Shown piece by piece: positions 48,221-57,444 of a DNA stretch of 64,000 nucleotides; the stretch's first letter is position 1; each line of letters opens with the position of its first letter. A program made the position numbers and the translations under genes. The notes under the pieces were generated by a model that was not told the origin of the DNA, did not search any database, and was given only the letters and a program-made list of their open reading frames with translations. The stretch is taken from positions 2,480,001 to 2,544,000 of the forward strand of contig OZ251457.1 of the NCBI GenBank assembly GCA_965242565.1, read 5' to 3'. This DNA comes from CATQGW01 sp965242565. GTDB taxonomy: Bacteria; Chloroflexota; Dehalococcoidia; Bin125.

Positions 48221-51200
48221 ATGACCATGCGCCGCAACGGAATCGCCATCGTCGCCGCGCTGATCACAGCGTTCGCCCTGCTGCTCACTTGGGGCGCAGC
48301 CAACGCCCAGCAGCCGCCCGAACGCGCCACCCGCCTCGAACCCGGCCTCAACTTCGTCGGCTGGGTCGGCGAACCCACCCCCGTCTCCCAACTCTTCCGC
48401 GAAATCCCCCAACTCGAGTCAATCTGGGCCTGGGACGCCGAACTCCGCGACTGGATCGTCGCCGCGCCCGACGCCCCCGAATGGCTCGGCGGCCTCGGCC
48501 GCGTCAGCGCCGGCATGGGCCTCCGCATGCAGATCGGCGGCGATCAACCTGTCGACTGGCGGCGCTCCACCGAGCCGACCCGCGGCCTGGTCAAACTCCA
48601 CACCGGCTGGAACCTCATCGCCTGGAGCGGCGTCGATCAAACCTCCATCAACGAAGCCGTCAAAGGCATCGGCTGGTCCCTCCGCACTGTCCGCCGCTGG
48701 AACCCCGCAACCCAACAATGGAGCATCTGGACCTCCCCCGAGCGCTCCGCTCAACTGATCGCAAATGCCGGCGACGACAGCGAAATGCCCGACATCCGCC
48801 GCGGTGAAGCCCTCTGGATCGAGGTCGCCCGCGCCGTCAACTGGCTCCAACCTACCGGCATCCTCCCCAACCTCGTCTTCCCCGGCGGCGCATCGGAGCA
48901 GGTGCAGCAAACAGCCGAACGGCTCGCCGGCCAATTCCTCGCATCCTTCCGAGCGGCGTTCGGCTTTGAAATGGATGCCTCCAGATACGACATCTGGATG
49001 CCCGCCTCCGTCGAGGCCTTGCGCCGGGCGGCGCTCGAGCGCGGCATCGCCGCCGAACACGCCGACAGCCTGATAACGCTGTGGGATGTCGCCTCGGGTT
49101 GGGTGGACAGCTTCACGCCCGGACGCTGGACGATCGTGATCCGCGACCAGCCCGAACCGACATGGGACACATGGGGGCTGCTGGCCCACGAGTACTTCCA
49201 TGTCGTGCAATCGCAACTGTCCGAGGGTTCTGCCGGCGCGTCCCTCTGGGTGACCGAGGGCACCGCCGAGTGGGCGGAGGACGTCTACCTCGTGGCGTCG
49301 GGCGACGAGCTGTGGCCGAACCTCCGATCACAGAACAGCAACTTCGCGCGCGACTATCCGCTGCTCGAAGACCTGTCGTTCGGCAACAACGGCTGGTGGC
49401 CGTATCAGTTCGGCTGGCTCGCCACCGACCAGCTCATCGAGCAGGCCGGAGCGGACTCCTGGATCGAACTCTGGCGGCGTCTCGTCCCGAGCGGAACCGG
49501 GCCGCACCGGCGCTGGCAATCAACGCCGCGCTGGGAGGACGCCTTTCACGAGGTGGCGGGCGTCGGCCTCCCCGCGTTCAGCGAGACATTCGCCGCTTGG
49601 GCGCGCGAACAAACTCAACAGGGATCGGATAACAACCCGGCAACACAGCGAATTCGCGGCCGCGTGACCGACGCCTCGGGTCGCCCCGTTGAAGGAGTGC
49701 GCGTCACCGCGACGAGAACAGCGGGCGACCCGGCCGGAGATTTAACGAGGCTGGAAAGCGCCGGCTGGACTCGCGCAACGACGACCCCGAACGGGAGCTT
49801 CGAAATCGCAGCGGCCCACTCCAACAACTACCGCATCTCGCTCGACCTCGGCGATTGCACGCGCCACTACAGCAACGGCGAACTGATCAGCGATTGGTGG
49901 GAGACGCGCCCGATCAGAGTGGGCCAATCCGGTATCTCCGGCATCAATATCCAACTGCCGCCGGATGTGTGCGCCGGGCCGTACATTCGAGGCACAGCCC
50001 TCGGCCCAAACGCCGAACCGCTCGCCGGCATCCACGTCAGAGCCTCTGGCGCAACAGCCCGCGCGGATGACTACACCACGCCCGAAGGGTCGTTTGCAGT
50101 GTTGATCCCCGCATCGGGCGAGTACCGCCTGAGGCTCCACCTGGGCAATGGTTGCAATGCCTGGTACACCTCGGGACGCCCAACATCCGAACAGGGCCGC
50201 GCGACCGTGATCACCGTCGGCGGCGCCGACGTAGAGGGCATCACGATCGAGGTTCCGGTAGATATGTGCGTCTACCAAATCAAGGGCTCCATCACGCAGG
50301 CGGACGGCCTACCGCTCGCCGACACCAATATCTCCGCCTGCCTTGAGCAGGACCGCGATTGCGTCGCCCGGGCGCACAGCAAGACCGACAACGACGGCGC
50401 GTTCGCTATCACCGTCCCCACCAAAGGCGCATACCAGCTCGAGTTCACCCTCGACGAATGCACGATCTACTTCCGCGGCGGCGGTCTGACGGCGACGGAC
50501 AACGAGCGCCTCACCGTGCGCGTTGACGGGCGCGATGTCCGCCTCAGCCCGCGCCAGATCCCCGAAGGCATGTGTACCCACCAAATCAGAGGCCGCATCA
50601 TCCAGTCCGACGGCCAGCCGCTCACCCGGACCTACGTCACGGCCTGCCTCGAAGTCGGCGGCGACTGCGTGTCCTGGTCAACCGACAACACTGGCGCTGA
50701 CGGCGCGTTCGCCGTCACCGTCCCCGCCGACGGCGCATACCGCCTCCGCTTCAACCTCGGCAGCTGCCAGGTGCATTTCGGTCAGGGTCGCCTGACCACT
50801 AACAGCGACGATGCGCGGTTGATCCAGGTGGCGGGACAACACGTTCAGCTCGCGCAACAACAACTGCCGGCCGACATCTGCGCCTACCAAATCACAGGCC
50901 GCATCGCACAGGCCGACGGTCAACCGCTCGCCGGCGCCCATGTCCTCGCCTGCCTTGAGCAGGGCGACGATTGCGCCGCCCAGGCGGGCGCTCTGACCGA
51001 CAACGGCGGCGCGTTTGCCATCACCGTCCCCGCCGAAGGCCGCTACGTCGTCGGTGTCGACCTTGAGGGCTGCATGATCTACTTCCGCGGCGACGGCCTC
51101 ACGACGACGTTCGGCGAGCGCTCCACCGTGCGCGTCGAGGGGCGCAGCGTAAGCCTCACCCCGCGCCGAATCGCCGCGGATATGTGCGCATATCGCATCT

Positions 51201-51493
51201 TCGGACAGCTCGTTGATTCCAACGGCGCGCCGCTCGCGGAAAAGCGGATCAACGCGCATTGGCTCGACGGATTGAGCGGTGCGTTGACCAACGCAAACGG
51301 GCGCTTCGAAATTCGCGTGCCGTCCGACGGCGCCTACGCCCTGAGCATCGATCTCCGCGCCCAACCGCGTTGCTGGCACGAGCCGGCCGGCCGGTCCCTC
51401 GGCAGCCGCAACAACCCCATCCGCGTCAGCGCCGCCAACGTAACCGGCATCACCCTCCGCCTCCCCGCCGCAATCGAAGAACTCTGCAACTAG
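48221..51493 (+). CDS. Large secreted HExxH metalloprotease-like protein with carboxypeptidase-regulatory-like repeats (paralogue 1)
   Basis: A 1090-aa exported protein. The signal peptide ends in AANA-QQ. Residues about 33-220 hold two copies of a module with L-x-x-G-x-N-x-x-x-W (LEPGLNFVGWVGEP and LHTGWNLIAWSGVD). A peptidase-like domain follows: HEYFHVVQ at 323-330 and TEGTAEW about 25 residues later (HExxH plus Glu, gluzincin pattern). From about 475 to the end, six units of about 100 residues resemble carboxypeptidase-regulatory or Ig-like folds (QIRGRIIQSDGQPL, then DGAFAVTVPADGAYRL), most with conserved Cys that suggest disulfides. A TATGCT box lies near 48205. It is probably a cell-surface or extracellular protease. 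Confidence 0.8.
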   Translation: MTMRRNGIAIVAALITAFALLLTWGAANAQQPPERATRLEPGLNFVGWVGEPTPVSQLFREIPQLESIWAWDAELRDWIVAAPDAPEWLGGLGRVSAGMGLRMQIGGDQPVDWRRSTEPTRGLVKLHTGWNLIAWSGVDQTSINEAVKGIGWSLRTVRRWNPATQQWSIWTSPERSAQLIANAGDDSEMPDIRRGEALWIEVARAVNWLQPTGILPNLVFPGGASEQVQQTAERLAGQFLASFRAAFGFEMDASRYDIWMPASVEALRRAALERGIAAEHADSLITLWDVASGWVDSFTPGRWTIVIRDQPEPTWDTWGLLAHEYFHVVQSQLSEGSAGASLWVTEGTAEWAEDVYLVASGDELWPNLRSQNSNFARDYPLLEDLSFGNNGWWPYQFGWLATDQLIEQAGADSWIELWRRLVPSGTGPHRRWQSTPRWEDAFHEVAGVGLPAFSETFAAWAREQTQQGSDNNPATQRIRGRVTDASGRPVEGVRVTATRTAGDPAGDLTRLESAGWTRATTTPNGSFEIAAAHSNNYRISLDLGDCTRHYSNGELISDWWETRPIRVGQSGISGINIQLPPDVCAGPYIRGTALGPNAEPLAGIHVRASGATARADDYTTPEGSFAVLIPASGEYRLRLHLGNGCNAWYTSGRPTSEQGRATVITVGGADVEGITIEVPVDMCVYQIKGSITQADGLPLADTNISACLEQDRDCVARAHSKTDNDGAFAITVPTKGAYQLEFTLDECTIYFRGGGLTATDNERLTVRVDGRDVRLSPRQIPEGMCTHQIRGRIIQSDGQPLTRTYVTACLEVGGDCVSWSTDNTGADGAFAVTVPADGAYRLRFNLGSCQVHFGQGRLTTNSDDARLIQVAGQHVQLAQQQLPADICAYQITGRIAQADGQPLAGAHVLACLEQGDDCAAQAGALTDNGGAFAITVPAEGRYVVGVDLEGCMIYFRGDGLTTTFGERSTVRVEGRSVSLTPRRIAADMCAYRIFGQLVDSNGAPLAEKRINAHWLDGLSGALTNANGRFEIRVPSDGAYALSIDLRAQPRCWHEPAGRSLGSRNNPIRVSAANVTGITLRLPAAIEELCN

Positions 51494-51623
51494 CCCACCC
51501 CCTGTTTCCGTCACTCCCGCCCCTCTTTCTTTCCGCCCTCCCCGCACCTCCCCTTTTCCGTGTCGTGCCCGCACCCCCTCTTTCCGCCATGCCCGCGCCC
51601 CCTTCCGCCATGCCCGCCCCATC

Positions 51624-51775
51624 TCCGTCATACCCGCGCTTGCCGCGGGTATCTCGACGAGAGCAGCACCAACGCCCCGCACCTCCTCCTCCTCCCGTCG
51701 TTCCCGTGCCCCCTTCCGTCGCCCCAGACTTGATCTGGGGCCCAAACCCAACCCCGCCCGCAGCGCAAAGGCCCC
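51624..51775. repeat. Composite palindromic intergenic repeat, copy 2
   Basis: TACCCGCG-CTTGC-CGCGGGTA at 51631-51651, then TCTCGACG, GAGCAGCACCAACG, and CCCCAGA-CTTGA-TCTGGGG at 51722-51740 with GCCCAAACCCAACCCCG and GCAGCGCAAAGGCCCC. Module order, spacing and linker sequence match 251-402 almost exactly. It lies in the 402-nt gap 51494-51895 between the two large secreted-protein genes; the rest of that gap holds CGTCACTCCCGCCCC half-sites and a GATACACT box near 51811. Confidence 0.78.
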
Positions 51776-51895
51776 AAGCCGCCCGCCAAACCCCATTCGC
51801 AGCCCATCCCGATACACTGTCCCGCCAACCGCCGCCGTATGCCTCCGAAACCCATCCCCCTTGCCCCACGCCCCAAATACCGCGACTATGCGCCC

Positions 51896-54800
51896 ATGAC
51901 CACGCCGCATCGAATCACCCTCGCCATCGCCGCACTGATAGCGGTCCTCGCCGCCCTCCTGTTCCCCGCAGTCCTCGCCAACGCACAGGAGCCGTCCGAA
52001 GCCGGCACGCGGCTGGAGCCGGGCGTCAACCTGGTCGGCTGGGTCGGGGAGGCGACGCCGGTTTCGCAGCTGTTCGACGAGATTCCGCAGCTGGAGTCGA
52101 TCTGGGCCTGAGACGCCGAACTCCGCGACTGGATCGTCGCCGGCCGCGGCGCGCCGGAGTGGTTGGGTGGGCTGGGGCGCGTCACCCCCGGCATGGGCCT
52201 GCGCATGCAGCTCGGCGGCGACGAGTCGTTCCTCTGGCAACGCTCCACCGAGCCCACGCGGGGGTTGGTGAAGCTGCGGACGGGATGGAACCTTGTTGCC
52301 TGGAGCGGGGCGGATGGAACACCGATCGACGACGCCGTCAAAGGCATCGGCTGGTCTCTCCGCACCGTCCGCCGCTGGGACGCGGCAACCCAACAATGGA
52401 CCACTTGGACCTCCCCCGAACGCACCGCCCAGCTGATCGCCGCCGCCAACCCGAATCAGAAAGCCGACGACAGCGAAACGCCCGCCATCCGCCGCGGCGA
52501 AGCGCTCTGGATCAACGTCGCCCGCGCCGTCAACTGGCTTCAGCCCACCGACATCCTCCCCCGCCTCGTCTTCCCCGGCGGCGCATCCCAACAACTCCAA
52601 ACCCGCGTCCGCGAGGACTTGGATGCGGTCCTCGTCTTCTACCGCACCCAATACGGCATCCAGGCCAACCCGGATTTCACCGTCTACATCCCGAAGGATG
52701 CCGATGCCCTGATCCAAGCATGGAAAGACGACGGCGAAGACGTAGACGACGATCTCGCAGCAGATGTCCGCGCGCGCTGGGGCCCTAGAGCCGGTTGGGT
52801 TGCTGATAGCGGGCTGGTCGTGAAGCAAGGACTCTGGTCGGAGGAGCTTGCATCCTCGGACCCTCAATATGGCACATATGTCCTTGCCCACGAATATACG
52901 CATGTGGTACAAAACAACCTCATGGGGCCCGGGGCTAGCAGGAACGTTTGGTTCAACAACAGCAACACCTGGCTCTCAGAAGGCGGCGCGGAGTGGGCAG
53001 CGGCCGAGTTCGACGATCTGAACGGCGTCCGATCATTGGATGACCGCCGCGAGTCTCTACTGCCTGGAATCAGATCAGATCTCCCAACGTTGCGAAGCGC
53101 TGAAGTGTTCCACGGCGGACCGGTGTACAGGCTCGGCGAGTTCGCCATCGATCGTTTGGTAGGGGACTACGGCGCGGACTCTTGGATCGAAGTCTGGCGG
53201 CGACTTGCTCCAACCGAAGCGGGGCCGCATGAGCGCTGGGAGTCAGTCCCTGATTGGCAGACGGCGCTGTCCGAAGTCACAGGGATCGCTGTGTCGGAGT
53301 TCTACGCCAGTTTCAACGCATGGCAACGTGAACAGGCTCTCAAAAACGCTGCCTTGGGCCCTGCATACCATGGCCGCTGGATCCGCGGCCGTGTGATCGA
53401 CTCGGACCGGCGTCCCGTTGGTGGTGCGTTCGTGGAGGCAATTCCGGTGGATGGCGAACCCAACCGAACAGAGGCAGCGGCAGACGGGCGATTCGAGGTG
53501 ATTGCGCCCGAACCTGGAGATTACCGCTTGTTGGTCGCTGTCGGCGATCGCTGTGCCGGATACTACAGCAGTGGAGGGGTGGTCACGAAAGAGGAGGATG
53601 CTGCACTGATCAGAGTTTCGGACAGTGATGTACCAGACATCGACATCCGGTGGTCGCCGAATGTGTGTGGACAGATTATTCGCGGACAGGTCGCCAGCGT
53701 CGTCGGCGAACCATTGGCCGGCGTCTTGATCATCTGTACTCACGGTTGCTTGTGGCTGGGCCAAACGGCGTCCGACGGTACAGTCACAGTCGGAGTGGAG
53801 AACAAGGACGATTACGCTCTGTCCCTTACTTTTGGCGATGGCTGCGTTATCCACTACAGTTCGGGCGAACCAATCTTGTACAGCGGCGACGGAAGTACGC
53901 CGGTCGCGATCGCAGACATCGATGTCAACGGCCCCCGAGTGCAAGTGCCGTCGGACCTCTGTCGCTGGCGAGTGACCGGCAGCATCGAAGGCGTCGAGCG
54001 TTTTCTCCCCGGCTTGGAAGTTAGCGTCTGGCTTTGCCAGACGGACAGCACTTGGTGCGGACCGATAGTACGTCGAGATCTCGATCGCGACGGATCGTTC
54101 ACTGTCGCAGTCCCGACAGCTGGATCGTATTGGCTCAGCTACTACCTCGACGGCTGTCGGCTCCACCATAGCCCGACCGGGTTGACCGGCAACCCCGCGG
54201 AAGCGATGCAATTCGATGCCGGCAAGCGCGATGTGCAGATCGGGTACCGACGAGTGCCGGACACGATGTGTGCGTACCAGATCAGCGGGACCATCGTCGG
54301 CTCGGACGTCGCACCTCTCGATACCTGGACCCGGGTACATGCGTGTGAGCAGGTGGCGAACGGTCCGTGCGACGGCGGTGGCGGGGCTTGGGTCGGTAGT
54401 GATGGCTCATTCGCTGTCACAGTGCCGGTCAACGGCGCGTACCAACTCAGCTTCCACCTGGACGGCTGCGAGGTATATTTCGGCCAGGACGGCCTGACCA
54501 GCAACGGCGACGAAGCGCATTTGTTCCGAGTGGACGGACGGGACATTCAGCTCTCACCACGGCAAGTGCCGGTCAGCGTGTGCGGTCACCAGATCACGAT
54601 CACGGGCAGCATCATCCAGGCGGACGGCCGACCGCTCGCTGGCGCCTATGTCACGGTCTGCCTTGAGGGCGATGTCGGCTGCGTGCCCGATGCGTTCAGC
54701 GACACCGACGATGATGGTGCGTTCGCCATTACCGTCCCCGTAGACGGCGCATACCTCGTCTGGCTCAACCTCGACGGCTGCAAGGTGTATTTCGGTCAGG

Positions 54801-55501
54801 GCCGCTTGACCAGCAACCGCGACGATGCGCGGTTGATTCGGGTGGATGGGCGAAACGTTCAGCTCTCACCACGGCAAGTGCCGGTCAGCGTGTGCGGTCG
54901 CCAGATCAGAGGCCGCATTATCCAGGCGGACGGCCAGCCCCTCGCCGGCATCTCGGTCGCGGCCTGCCTTGAGGGCGATGTCGGCTGCGTGTCCGGTGCG
55001 GTCAGCGTCACCGACGGAAACGGTGCGTTCGCCGTCACCGTCCCCGCCGCAGGCGGGTACGACATCCGGTTCAACCTCGACGGCTGCATCGTCCACTTCC
55101 GCTCCGGCGGTCTCACGGCAACGCGCAGCGAGCGTAGCACCGTGCGCGTCGAAGAGCGCGGCGTGCGCCTTAGCCCGCGCCAGATCCCTGCGGATATGTG
55201 CGCGCATCGAATCTCAGGTCGCTTCGTCGATTCGAACAGCGCGCCCGTCGCTAGCAAACAGATGAACGTATGTGGCCCAGGTGCTTGCGACTCCATCTGG
55301 ACAGACGACGACGGGCTATTCACGATTCGGGTGCCGTACGATGACGCCTACACGTTTGACGTTTGGCTCACCAACAACTGCAACCACCAGCTGGCCGGGC
55401 AAGCGCTCGGTAGTTCTAACAACCCCATCCGCGTCCGCGGCGCCGATGTGACCGGCATCACGCTCCGCCTCCCCGCCACCATCGAAGAACTCTGCAACTA
55501 G
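51896..55501 (+). CDS. Large secreted HExxH metalloprotease-like protein with repeats, in-frame TGA (paralogue 2)
   Basis: A 1201-codon frame paralogous to 48221-51493. The signal peptide ends LANA-QE. The first W-module begins LEPGVNLVGWVGEATPVSQL. Codon 72 (52109-52111) is TGA where the paralogue has TGG in the otherwise identical context SIWA-W-DAELRDW. The frame then stays open to the end. HEYTH is at 332-336, with EGGAEW downstream. About seven repeat units of about 104 residues follow, two of which (near 54546 and 54858) are almost identical at DNA level, 312 nt apart. The middle third has less C-biased codon use. Translation restart, readthrough or gene decay are all possible. Confidence 0.7.
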
Positions 55502-55506
55502 CCCGC

Positions 55507-56490
55507 CTACTCCGCCAGCCCGAACGCCCGCAGATACAGCGCCCGGCCCGCGTGCGGCTCCATCCCCTCCCCCAGCCAGCCCGCGCCCACGCGGATCTCA
55601 AAGTGCAGATGCAGATCCGAGCCCGGCGCCGCGTAACTCTCCCGCTGCCCCGACTCCCCCACAAACCCAATCACCGCGCCCGCCTCTACCCGCACGCCCT
55701 CGAAAACCTGCGCCGCGATCGCGCTCAGATGCGCATACCGCGTCACAATCCCCTCGCCGTGATCAATCCACACCTGACGCCCCCGCAGCTCATCCAGAAT
55801 CGCCTCCCCCGCAAAGCCCGCCGCCTCGAACCGCGCCCAGTCGTCGGGCGTCACATCGACGTACGCGCGGTCCGCGCGGATCACCGTGCCCGTCTTGGCC
55901 GCCAGCACCGGCGTCGAAGCGTCGATCGCAACGCAGGCCGCCCCGCTGTAGAAATCCAGCCCCTCGTGGATGCCGTTATTGCGGTAGGCCCGCAGCGCGG
56001 CTGGCAAGTGGCCGTCGAAAGCAGTCACGCACGCCCCGGCGATCGGCATCGTGAAACCGAGCAGCGGGTCCGACGGCTGCTCCTGCTCAATGATCTCCGC
56101 CGTGCCGTAAGCGGATCGTTCCTGCTGCGCGATGGGCGGGACGGTCTGCGGCTGCTGGGGCGTTGCCTGTCCAGCAGGCGGCGGTTGCGCCGCGGGCTGC
56201 GTTGCGGACGGTTGCTGAGCGGCGGTTGCGGGCGCTGCGGGCGCATCGCCGCCGCCGGCCTGCACCACCGCAACGACGACCGCGATGGCGAAGATCAGCA
56301 CGGCCACCGCGACGTACAGCCAGGTCGGCCCGATCAGCCAGCCGTCGCTACCCCCTCCCGCGCGTATCGGCGCAGGCGGGAGCTGCTGCTGCGATTCGCC
56401 CCAGGGTCCCTCAGGCCGGCGGATAGCCCTCAGCCTCCAGCGTTGCGTCGATCTGTTCGGCGCTCGCCGCGCCGTCGTCGAAGCGGACAT
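55507..56490 (-). CDS. Membrane-anchored M23 family peptidase
   Basis: A 327-aa protein. After about 50 residues a membrane helix (LYVAVAVLIFAIAVVVAVV) leads to a Pro/Gln/Ala linker and a LytM-type domain. Zinc ligands are in NGIHEGLDFY (H-x3-D) and DLHLHFEI, with the catalytic His in RYAHLS. It probably cleaves peptidoglycan cross-links or is a regulatory homologue. No start codon exists after the end of the upstream HMA gene, so translation must begin inside it, at ATG 56490 or TTG 56493, an overlap of about 80 nt. Confidence 0.85.
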   Translation of the reverse strand: MSASTTARRAPNRSTQRWRLRAIRRPEGPWGESQQQLPPAPIRAGGGSDGWLIGPTWLYVAVAVLIFAIAVVVAVVQAGGGDAPAAPATAAQQPSATQPAAQPPPAGQATPQQPQTVPPIAQQERSAYGTAEIIEQEQPSDPLLGFTMPIAGACVTAFDGHLPAALRAYRNNGIHEGLDFYSGAACVAIDASTPVLAAKTGTVIRADRAYVDVTPDDWARFEAAGFAGEAILDELRGRQVWIDHGEGIVTRYAHLSAIAAQVFEGVRVEAGAVIGFVGESGQRESYAAPGSDLHLHFEIRVGAGWLGEGMEPHAGRALYLRAFGLAE

Positions 56491-56620
56491 CAACCCGTTT
56501 GGCCCCGATGTCCACCTCGACCCGCCTCACGCCGTCGAGCGCGTTGAGCGCGCTCTCGATGGCGCGGGCGCAGTGCTCGCAGCTGATATCGGGCGCGGTG
56601 CGCGTCAGTGTCGTCGTCAT
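56411..56620 (-). CDS. Heavy-metal-associated (HMA) domain protein, CopZ-like
   Basis: A 69-aa single HMA domain. The metal-binding motif is DISCEHCARAI (C-x-x-C), followed by the betaalphabeta pattern VRRVEVDIGAKRVDVRFDD and the terminal EAEGYPPA. It carries Cu(I) or another soft metal to a P-type ATPase or regulator; none is in the window. AGGGAGGACTGCG precedes the ATG. The 3' end overlaps the M23 gene in another frame. Confidence 0.9.
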   Translation of the reverse strand: MTTTLTRTAPDISCEHCARAIESALNALDGVRRVEVDIGAKRVDVRFDDGAASAEQIDATLEAEGYPPA

Positions 56621-56655
56621 CGCAGTCCTCCCTTATCTGTCCTGTCTGCGTCCGG

Positions 56656-57444
56656 TCAGCCGCGCAGCCCCCGCAAAGACTGTAGAACGCCGCCGTTGTC
56701 GGTGGGGCGGCGCAGCGCTGCGCGCAGCGCCTCGGCGTGCGCGCGCGTTTCCGCGCGGTCGTCGAGCGGCGCGAGCTCGCCGCTTCCGCCGCGCCGCTCA
56801 AGCGCCAGCGAGATTAAGCGGTCGGCCAGTCGCGGGTTGTTGGGCAGCACCGCGCCGTGCAGGTAGGTGCCGAAGCAGCTGCCGGCCCGCGCGCCCTCGC
56901 CGCCGTCCCCGCCGTTGTTGCCGAAGCCCACGACCACCTCGGCGAGCCGCTCCTGCCCTGCGTTGAGGTAGGTGCGCCCGCCGTGATTCTCGAAGCCGAC
57001 CAGCGTCTCGCCCTCCCAGAGCGCGGCGACATTGCCCACGCAGCGCGTCACGTCGGGGCCCGGGTGTACGGAGACCGCGTCGAACACGCCGACGCCCTCC
57101 ATCACCTCCCCGTCGATCCCCCGGTACGAGCGCCCGAACAGCTGGTAGCCGCCGCACACCGCCAGCGCCGCACCGCCGCTGTCGCGCCAGTCGCGCAGCT
57201 GTTGGCCGCGCCGCAGCAAATCCGCCTCCACGCGCCGCTGCTCGCGATCCTGCCCGCCGCCCACCAGCACGATGTCGCACGACGCATCGTCCCACTCGTC
57301 GCCGATATCCACCCGCCGAACGGCGGCATTAATGCCGCGCGCCTCGCAGCGGCGCACGAGCGCCCGCGCATTGCCGCGGTCGCCGTAGAGGTTGAGCAAA
57401 TCGGGGTAGAGCACATCCACCACGATCGGTCGTTCCCTGCTCAT
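56656..57444 (-). CDS. gatD: Lipid II isoglutaminyl synthase, glutaminase subunit GatD
   Basis: A 262-aa CobB/CobQ-like class-I amidotransferase. The nucleophile Cys lies in ALAVCGGYQLFG, the His in FGTYLHGAVLPNN, and VLYPDLLNLYGDRGN is the typical N-terminus. With MurT it amidates the D-Glu of lipid II to D-isoglutamine. Its ATG overlaps the murT stop by 4 nt. Length matches known GatD (about 240-260 aa). Confidence 0.94.
   Translation of the reverse strand: MSRERPIVVDVLYPDLLNLYGDRGNARALVRRCEARGINAAVRRVDIGDEWDDASCDIVLVGGGQDREQRRVEADLLRRGQQLRDWRDSGGAALAVCGGYQLFGRSYRGIDGEVMEGVGVFDAVSVHPGPDVTRCVGNVAALWEGETLVGFENHGGRTYLNAGQERLAEVVVGFGNNGGDGGEGARAGSCFGTYLHGAVLPNNPRLADRLISLALERRGGSGELAPLDDRAETRAHAEALRAALRRPTDNGGVLQSLRGLRG

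Noticed and set aside
52109..52165. Selenocysteine at the TGA of the second large secreted protein
   Set aside because: The paralogue has Trp, there is no redox motif, and the only nearby stem (CGCCG with CGGCG) has a GCCG loop.
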